This document shows positions 56,649 to 64,000 of a stretch of DNA of 64,000 nt, piece after piece. The notes below the pieces were generated by a model. It saw nothing but the letters and a program-made list of their open reading frames with translations. It was not told the DNA's origin and made no database searches. Position 1 is the stretch's first letter. Each line of letters begins with the position of its first letter. Origin of the DNA: Cadophora sp. MPI-SDFR-AT-0126 (lineage: Eukaryota > Ascomycota > Leotiomycetes > Helotiales > Ploettnerulaceae); NCBI GenBank assembly GCA_020747065.1, contig JAGMVK010000020.1, positions 62,001 through 126,000 on the forward strand, given 5' to 3'. The translations under genes and the position numbers were made by a program.

Positions 56649-57331
56649 TTATGCAAGCGCTGCTTTTGCATTTTCTGTTCCATCGTGGATGATACATTTC
56701 AAGATATTTTCCACGCACTCATGTGGGCTCTGGGACGAGTCCACGATAATGGCGCCCGTAGCTGGACGAAATGGGTTCTGCATCCCTAGGAAAACAATCA
56801 GTCGTTGCCCAGCTGTTAAGGAAAGTAAACCTATGGCCCCAAGAACAAGACACATCACGAATTTTCGAGGACAAACTTACAATGCTGGTACTGCGCACGA
56901 CAGCCTTGACTTGGAGGAGGGGCATCGAGGGCAGGTTCGTCGACACCTCTGCGCTGGCTCCTCATCGGTACTCTCTGATGTAACCTCTTATCCAGAAGAT
57001 CAATGTCATCGACGCTGCACTCGACATACTTATAGAGATAACCATACCGCTCAGCCAGCGCAGCTCCCGTGTCAAGTGTTTCCCTGAAGTTGCAGGTACT
57101 ATCCACGATGACCGACTTCCCTCGCTTCATGATACTTTCAGCTGCAGTCCACTGCAAAGCATAAGTCCGTTTTGAAGTTTCGTTGAAAGGCATTCCATCG
57201 TCAAGAATTTGCGATTTGATGAGGTCATGGTCCACGACATCAGCTTGGATAGAAACTGCCAGTAAGTTCGCGATCGTGGATTTCCCGGCACCTGGAGCTC
57301 CTGACATTTGGACGAAAAGTTTATTTTCCAT
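56649..57331 (-). CDS. P-loop (AAA_33/zeta-toxin-fold) kinase-like protein
   Basis: Two exons on the minus strand: 57331-56881 and 56785-56649, with a 95-nt intron; 195 aa. The Walker A motif GAPGAGKST is near the N-terminus (MENKLFVQMSGAPGAGKST), followed by VVDHDLIKSQ and VIVDSTCNF, the pattern of small-molecule kinases of the AAA_33 group. A hydrophilic lid with paired Arg (RSQRRG) and a late PFRP..GAIIVDSSQS segment are also typical. It presumably phosphorylates a small metabolite; the substrate is unknown. It lies 300 nt downstream of the amidohydrolase on the same strand, suggesting a functional link. The acceptor at 56786 was picked because it restores a WMQNPFRP segment. Confidence 0.8.
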
Positions 57332-57630
57332 CGTTAATCACCGGAAATTGTCCTTCGTGAAATTTACATACATCCCAAGGGATTCACTCTCCGTTGGTAG
57401 AGTTTCCATTGCATTGAGAACAGGTGGACGCCAAGATAAAGCTGCAGAGTATGCGATGTTGGTTGACCAATCAGTCACCCGTGGAGTAAACAGATCAGTC
57501 CACTTAGAAACTGACGACGGCAAAGACTGGGACTCGGCTTTAAAAAGAAGAAATAATTGATAAATTATTCTGCTCTCTGGTAACTTGTTCTCTTGTTCTT
57601 CTTCATCCCACAATTCAATGCACATTTTAT

Positions 57631-58730
57631 TTAATACAAAACCCTCACTTGTTTCCCAGTCTCGGAAACATGATCATCCAAGTTCCTCGTAAAATACTCA
57701 ATGCCGTCAGTTGGAGCATTCGGAAAGTCGCTGCCAAATAATACATGTCCATCCTTGGCAAAGCCTAGCAAATGATCCAGTACCAGCTGGCTGGAGGACA
57801 GTGCAGTTTCGAAATAGAGCTGCTTGGCATCTTCAGTGATTCCTGTCGTGGATTTGTTTGTTGTAAATTGCGTATGCGGTATCATCCCCGCGACACGGTC
57901 GATAAGATACGGTAGCGTGCTACCGGCGTGTGAGAGGATGATTTTACAATCCTTGACGAGGTGCATGGTATTGGAAAGTATCATGTCTATCGCTGTGCGA
58001 CCTGTTTCATGCGGGTAATCAAACATTGGCTCTAGATAAGGCACGAAAAGTTAGCCCTGCATCTAGTATATTGTGATAGAACAGAGACATGCTTCTGGAG
58101 CGGCCATCTGAATGACATCAAAATAAGGAGCTTAATGAACCTCTAGTATCTCTGCCACTTACGAGGAAGATGGCTATTGACAAGGTGAATGTCCACGGCA
58201 TGGGTCGGGTGGACAAACACAACAGCCCTTCGCTTATTCAACTCTGCCCAAATGGTGCGGAATTCAGGATGTCCAAAATAATGATTATCTTCTCCATATC
58301 GTGTAAAAAGAATCGCACCATCCGCATTCAGATGATCAAAAGCATAAGCGAGTTCTTCAAGAGCTTCCTCCTGGTGCAAAAGACTGGGAAGTGAAGCACA
58401 AAAAAACCGTAGGACGATGGATACTGATCGCGGATGGCAGCTCCTGCTTCATTGACAGCACGCGCTAGTTTGGCGGCAGCTTTGGGATCTTTTTCGATAC
58501 ATGGTCCCGGAGTGGTGACTGACAGAATGGCGGTTTTGACCCCGATGTCTCTGGCGAGCTGTTGGTCTGCCTCGAGAGTCCATGGGGGAATGGACCACCC
58601 TGATGGGTCTCCTCCAGCTCTCTCAAGTGCTGAAGTAGTCTCAGATTTTTTTTTATCACTTGACTGGCTCAAACATACCTCTTGTGAAGACTTCTGGGTA
58701 GAAATGGTGATGGACGTCAAGTCTTGACAT
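57631..58730 (-). pseudogene. ACMSD-type amidohydrolase (decarboxylase-like) with a frameshift
   Basis: Exons on the minus strand: 58730-58679, 58629-58163, 58031-57631, introns 49 and 131 nt; about 306 aa if read across the lesion. Metal-binding elements are present: HHHFYP at the N-terminus, [18 protein letters not shown] and GSDFPNAP, the layout of the amidohydrolase-2 (PF04909) family with ACMSD, gamma-resorcylate and 6-methylsalicylate decarboxylases. Between residues about 110 and 112 the frame shifts at a run of seven T (58400-58406): YGFF is in one frame and the expected ASLP continuation in another. The total exon length is one base short of a multiple of three. Either a sequencing error in the homopolymer or a recent inactivation. 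Domains on both sides are otherwise intact, which favours a young lesion or an error. Confidence 0.8.
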
Positions 58731-59565
58731 GTTTGCAGGATCAAGCAAGTTCTGAAGGTAATTTGAGTTCCTTTGTGATCGAAAGACTTGAAATTTTACT
58801 GTTATGGATATTACTGAATTGTTTCACGAACTTTATGGACATATATGTAAATATAGAGAAGTGGTGTTCCTTTCACTCCCCGGACGCACCGACAAGCACA
58901 ATTAGAATCACTTTCAAGATCGTCATCGCATGTTCTCCAAATTCGTCGATTCAGCATTTTAGCAAGCTCATAGTGTGCGATGATCTTTTGTATGATGTAA
59001 AATAAGACGCTGGTGATAACACCGACACCGAACTCCGCAAAAAGACCTTAAATCTAACAGGCGAGATCATCACCTAACGGAAAGGGTAGTTGGGTAGCAT
59101 GCATAATATCGCGATAACACTACGCCGAGTAAGCGCTATAGATCTTCGGACATATGCGTCTGTTGTCAGAGATGCATGAGAGCACCCCATGAAATCAAGT
59201 CACTCGACGTACATTTATTACACAGCCGTGGACGGACCGTCCATTTAACTCGGAAATGATTTGTCGTCCAAACTTATCTGGTCATCATATATCAGTCTGC
59301 CGTCATTCATATTGCCTTTTGGAAGCTACCCCTGGACGCAGCATCGTGCTGCATCTAATGCCCCCCAAGATATGATAACCAAGAGGATGTTCCAACGGCT
59401 TTTACTCAGATCTAGGCTTGTCTTGGCTCCAGAGGACCTACAAAGAGATATAGAAGAACCAATGTACTTCCAGTGTTGCTCTTGCTCGCTTAACCAGGTC
59501 TATCTAAAACACGAATCAAACAACTCCATTACCACTTCTCAAGAACCACAAATTTGGAAGAGAAC
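58731..59565. other. Intergenic region
   Basis: Upstream of the amidohydrolase and downstream of the glutamine-synthetase-like gene. The frame 59261-59569 is not protein-like. Nothing else seen. Confidence 0.45.
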
Positions 59566-60891
59566 CTAGAACAAAGTCATACCAAGCGTCCTCCTCTCTG
59601 ACTGAACCATCTGACCCATCTTCGCCTCCTCCTTCGTCTTCACATTAAGATATTTCTCAACAACCTCCGGCCCGATTGCCTCCTTCAAAACCTCATCAGC
59701 TTTCAAGCTCTCAATTGCCTCTTTCAGACTCCTCGGCTGACGATCCACGACTCCCATCTCCTCAGCCTCCTTGTCCTCCAAAGGAGCCGCAAACATGATT
59801 TTCGTGGCATTCTTCATCTTCAATTCCTTCCCATTATCAACGGCTGTCAGACCAGCTGTGATGATCGCCATCAGTGCTAGGTAGACGTTTGCTGTTGCAT
59901 CCGGTCCTCTGAGCTCCCAGTGGCCGGAGCGGATCTTCCTGATGGATGCGGTCTTGTTCTCCACACCCCAGGTAATTCGCTCACCAGCTCGGACACGAGC
60001 GTTGCTATCGTAGTTGGGCTGGTAGAAAGCGGCCAATGCTCGCCAACTGGCTAGCATGCCAGCCAGGAAAGAGTCCTCCTTATCCGTTTGTGAGATCGAC
60101 AAGTGGTAGTGTGACCCGACAATGGAGTGTTTCTCGAAAGGTTTGGGGAACATTGTGGCACGAAGCCCATGTTGAGCGCAAATGCCTCGGATGGTCTCGT
60201 GACAGAAGTACAAAGCATCGGCTGACTGCAGCGGAGGAAGAGGTTCTGTGGAGATCTCATAGCAGCCTGAGTCGCCCTCAGAGTGGAATTGTCGGACAAT
60301 GATCCCGGCTTTCTGGAAGGCTTGCACGATCTCCTCAAGGATAGGAATGTACTTGTTCCTTAGGCTAGCTGCGGAATACACATGGGGGACTGTCTTAATA
60401 GGTTTCGCAACTCCATTTTCTTCTTCAATGATGAAGAATTCGAGCTCCATGCCAACGAGGAGATCGATGTCGTGTTTTGTCTTTCCGATCTGCGTGATCT
60501 CGCGAAGACGGCTTCGAGGACATCTCCGGAATGCCTTTCCTTCCTCCTGCTCTCCTTCCTCGACAAAGCACATCACTGAGGCAGTGTTCGGATGGTAAGA
60601 ATTGACTCTGATGCTCGACCAGTCTGGCCACATCTGATCAATGCCAGACTGAATATCCTCGACCAGCAGAGTCCCGTCTATCAGGCATGCCGTGAGAATT
60701 GGACTTGGAGTGCTAAGCTTTTGACCTTTCTGATCAAGGCTGAGGATGAAAGACTTGGTCAGAACCCGTACCATAACAACGCCGGAGTAGTCCACCCATT
60801 GAAAGCGAAAGAACTCGACCTCGGGGTTATTGACAAGGAAACTGTGGAGGTCTGATTCGACGGCCGCGACTCCAGTCCTTGCATCGCCCAT
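59566..60891 (-). CDS. Glutamine-synthetase-family enzyme, FluG C-domain-like
   Basis: Single exon, 441 aa. Glutamine synthetase elements occur in order: GMELEFF, HSEGDSGCYEIS (metal-binding and flap region), GSHYHLSIS (ATP/glutamate site), ENKTASIRKI, and ELRGPDATANVYLALMAIITAG. The N-terminal beta-grasp part reads FFRFQWVDYSGVVMVRVL. It lacks the fungal housekeeping GS-II features and resembles the GS-like half of FluG and related gamma-glutamyl ligases, so it may join glutamate to an amine other than ammonia. It sits next to an amidohydrolase-2 gene on the same strand; those two domain types are fused in FluG. No introns, unlike most neighbours. Confidence 0.88.
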   Translation of the reverse strand: MGDARTGVAAVESDLHSFLVNNPEVEFFRFQWVDYSGVVMVRVLTKSFILSLDQKGQKLSTPSPILTACLIDGTLLVEDIQSGIDQMWPDWSSIRVNSYHPNTASVMCFVEEGEQEEGKAFRRCPRSRLREITQIGKTKHDIDLLVGMELEFFIIEEENGVAKPIKTVPHVYSAASLRNKYIPILEEIVQAFQKAGIIVRQFHSEGDSGCYEISTEPLPPLQSADALYFCHETIRGICAQHGLRATMFPKPFEKHSIVGSHYHLSISQTDKEDSFLAGMLASWRALAAFYQPNYDSNARVRAGERITWGVENKTASIRKIRSGHWELRGPDATANVYLALMAIITAGLTAVDNGKELKMKNATKIMFAAPLEDKEAEEMGVVDRQPRSLKEAIESLKADEVLKEAIGPEVVEKYLNVKTKEEAKMGQMVQSERRTLGMTLF

Positions 60892-62094
60892 GATGAGCGA
60901 AGGTCTTCTGATTCTTTGAGGATATGGATGTTGAATTTGTAGAAAGCTTGTTTTTCGGTTGCTAAAAAATACTTGGAGCCTACTGGGCTTTAATAAGAAC
61001 CAAATGTTTATTTATTTTGCTTGTCTCACGTCAGACACTACGTCCACGCCGCATAGAGCAGAACTCTTGCCTATCTCACACGCGGCTTCGTCAGACCGAT
61101 AAACATGCCAGGTTTACTTTTAGCCATTGAGGTTGCGGCATTCGTGCTGTTTATTGAGAATAGGGCCGTTTCGCATAGGCTATCGATTGGCAATTAGCGA
61201 CAGAGAAATAAGCATCGCTGATGCTCAGTGGATCTTGAGAAGGCAACGACGGAATACCGGCACAGAAAAGAAGAGACATAATCAACAGGATACAGTGTCA
61301 ATTTCCACTGGAAGTATAAGGACAGGTATATTAATTCACCACTCTAGTCTTCACGAGATGTCGCCGGAGCTGTCAATGATGTTTGAATATTCGCAAAATG
61401 AAAACGCGTACGTGAGACTCGGGACATGAGGCGACTAGCCATCAGCACCACCTTGATAAGCTGCATCAGTATCTAGATAGCTCTTGATTCTCCTGATCAT
61501 TGGCATCAGCACTATATCTTGAGTGTAGTGGCATCGGCTGTCTCGCTCTTCAGAGAAAGTCCGAGTAGCAGGCCAGTACGAGTATTATCAAGGCAGTGAG
61601 TGGCGAGGTGCCTCGGGATACGTAGAAGGAAGGCAGATAGTCATGAGGAGCATGACTGGACTGTCTCAGGTTTAAAATCTGTTGAAGAGTCTCCTTGTTG
61701 GCAGATTTCACGTCGATACTTCACGAACATGAATGTTGCCGATGAGAAGCAGTTTTGGTTTTGATGCTTTCGAGTAGTCGCCGCGCCGCCTCAATGTGGC
61801 TGGAAATTAGTGGCTGCAAATGCGGGGGTTATCACCGACCTTATCTCCTTCGCCTAACTTATCTGATTACTATCTGATCATAGCATCATCCACAACTCCA
61901 TCTCCATGCCCACTATTCACAACTTCGACATTAAACAATCTTCTACAGAGAAGACCCCCAATCCCCTCCAGAGCCTAACGCATCTGCGAATTGACCAGTA
62001 GCTCTGTTGCTATACTCCAACTTCATCTACATATTCTTATTAATTCCTTGCACTGTCTTCGAGTTCCTCACAAGAACAAAGTAACGCAAGAGAT
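60892..62094. other. Divergent promoter region
   Basis: A 1.2-kb stretch between the glutamine-synthetase-like gene (minus) and the WD40 gene (plus). The frame 61127-61429 lacks recognisable content. A CA-rich leader precedes the ATG at 62095. Confidence 0.45.
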
Positions 62095-64000
62095 ATGGAT
62101 TACCAAGAAGGTGCTGGGGAGGAAGAGGTAGATGACCTTGCCAACAATGCTTTCATCGAGAGTTTACTTGCAGAGGCCCTAAATGCGGGGCCTGCAGCGG
62201 CACCCGTTCTGGGAGAGGAAGATGGTAGTGAGTTTGCCTCTCTATGGGGAGCTTCGCAGCTAAGACATTCGTTCAGATATCCAGGTAGAGATCCAGGAGG
62301 ACGCCGACGATGGTACCGCAGCCGAACATACCCAATTCAGTGAGCCATATATCTACATCTTCAACTTTCTTCAGAACCTGCTGCTCATATTGGGATTCAC
62401 AGTCATCGGCCAAAGGCGACTTTTGCAACTCATACAGAACTCGGGCGTCGAAAGACTCATCCGCCTTGGAGCCGGAGCTTACGATGATGACTCCGACGAG
62501 GATGATGGCGATTATCAGGAGGAGGAGGACTTCGCTCCCAGGTGGAGAAGATACAGACGCCGCAAACCAGACCCGAACCGATTTCCAAAGGTACCTTCCG
62601 ATGAGGGAACAGAGTTGATGAATTCGGGCGTTTTTGGATCTAGTGAGGCTTACACCGTGACCTCAAATGATAGAGGTAGTATTGGAAAGAAGAAGAAGCT
62701 TGCAATGAGAATATTGGACAGAGAACTGGCTATTGAAAGTCCTGCGAAACAAAAGCTCAACCATAGACTCATGGCACAGGTACGGCTGACAGACGTCCTC
62801 ATTGGCATATTACTAATTTTTGAGTAGGGAATGATACCTGCCTCGAATGCCGATATGATCATCCACTACGACGACCCCGTTTACTCTGGCCAGTTCTCAG
62901 ATGATGGAAACTTTTTCTTCTCCGCCAACAAAGATTATCGAGTCCGAATGTACGACACTTCGAATCCATACAAGTGGCGATACTACAAGACCGTGAACTA
63001 CCCGTTCGGACAATGGACTCTTACAGATGCTTCGCTCAGCCCAGACAACAAGTATCTGGCATACACATCGATTGTCAGTCAGGTCTGCCTTGCCCCGACA
63101 GATCCGAATGATACGGGAGATCCCTATGTTTTAGATCTTGCAGGAGAACAGGCCGGACTACCTCAAGTCCACGGTTTCCATGTGAGACGTCGCGGATTCG
63201 GAATCTGGTCTATTCGGTACTCTGGCGATGGAAGAGATCTGGTCGCTGGTACAACGGGAGGTGCAATTGTGGTCTACGATATCGAGGCGCGGAGGGTCAA
63301 GCATAGGATATTCGGCCACACGGACGATGTCAACGCAGTCTGTTTCGCAGACAAGTCCTCACCACATCTCCTATACTCCGGCTCTGACGATACCACGCTG
63401 AAAGTATGGGATACACGAAGTATGGGAGATAACCGAGCAGCTGGAGCATTCATCGGGCATATTGAGGGTCTGACATACATCGACAGTAAAGGAGACGGCC
63501 GTATGTTCTCTCCTCGCACTCACTCAAAGTCCGAAAGCTAACATTCACAGGCTACATCCTTAGCAATGGCAAAGACCAAAGCATGAAGCTCTGGGATCTC
63601 CGCATGGTCATGCCTTCCGGCGACTTCGACCGAATCCAACCCACACGGCGCGTAGCACGAGAAGAGCGCTTCGACTACCGCTGGGGAAATTATGACAACG
63701 ACGACTGGTATCGCGACGAACACGATAACTCGGTCGTCACGTTCCGCGGCCACAAAGTACTACGTACACTCATCCGCTGCCATTTCTCGCCGCCCGCGAG
63801 CACGAACTCGAGATACGTGTATACTGGCAGCGAAGACGGCAAAGTCTACATCTATAACTTGGATGCTACATTAGCAGGCACAATCGACGTCAGAGCTGCT
63901 ACGAAAGATAGCCGACCTCGCTGGAGCGGCCGTATCTGGGACGATGACGAAGATGACGAAGACGGCTCTATTCCCTGGCGGACTTGTGTGCGTGATGCCT
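62095..64000 (+). CDS. WD40 protein, LEC14B/DCAF11-like (3' truncated by window)
   Basis: Exons: 62095-62227, 62289-62779, 62828-63500, 63551 to beyond the window end; introns 61, 48, 50 nt; at least 582 aa. An acidic N-terminus (MDYQEGAGEEEVDDLANN) is followed by a hydrophobic segment, a basic RRYRRRKPDP stretch, and then WD repeats with GH...WD dipeptides (for example SGSDDTTLKVWD, LSNGKDQSMKLWD, TGSEDGKVYIYN). The RRGFGIWSIRYSGDGRDLVAG segment is a strong signature of the LEC14B/DCAF11 group, substrate receptors of CUL4-DDB1 ubiquitin ligases. The first acceptor (62288) was chosen because it gives frame continuity. The remaining blades lie outside the window. Confidence 0.88.

Overview
The window looks like nuclear DNA of a filamentous ascomycete, probably of Leotiomycetes type, although the class is inferred only from the general look of the proteins. 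Genes carry many short GT-AG introns (about 40-155 nt, one of 237 nt) with CTNAC-like branch points just before the acceptor. There are no operons, intergenic DNA is long, and the gene content is typical: QDE/SAD-type RNA-dependent RNA polymerase, RCC1, eS4, Aim11, a twin-CX9C protein, a D-lactate dehydrogenase and an MFS sugar carrier. About twenty genes are supported, most with reconstructed exon structures whose phases close. All assignments come from reading the sequence; no search was run.

Left part (1-13.8 kb): an exosome cofactor of the Lrp1/C1D family, a small 61-residue protein, a mitochondrial CHCH protein, then a candidate terpenoid locus (SAM methyltransferase, class I terpene synthase, multi-pass membrane protein). 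That locus is bracketed by two diverged direct copies of a roughly 600-nt sequence. The right copy has the CpA-to-TpA pattern expected of repeat-induced point mutation (RIP). Ribosomal protein eS4 follows.

Middle (13.8-41.3 kb): mitochondrial D-lactate dehydrogenase, a four-exon cellular RdRP with the DLDGD catalytic motif, a short-chain dehydrogenase, a tiny secreted protein, a prolyl-4-hydroxylase-like 2OG-Fe(II) oxygenase, a secreted Thr/Ser-rich protein with a duplicated micro-exon, an unrecognised protein, an intron-containing tRNA-Arg(UCU) whose acceptor stem does not pair, the Ran exchange factor RCC1, and an NmrA/isoflavone-reductase-like enzyme.

Right part (41.3-64 kb): a gene-poor stretch, then Aim11, a glutathione S-transferase, a condensation/CAT-fold acyltransferase (HHxxxDG), an MFS sugar transporter, a P-loop kinase, an ACMSD-type amidohydrolase with a frameshift, a glutamine-synthetase-family enzyme, and a WD40 (LEC14B/DCAF11-like) gene cut by the window end. 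The amidohydrolase and glutamine-synthetase genes are neighbours on the same strand; these are the two domain types that are fused in FluG, so they may form a small catabolic group with the kinase.

The best candidates for something new are the repeat-bracketed terpene locus, the tRNA with a non-pairing acceptor stem, the duplicated micro-exon and the FluG-like pair. I saw no CRISPR array, no intact transposon and no viral gene.
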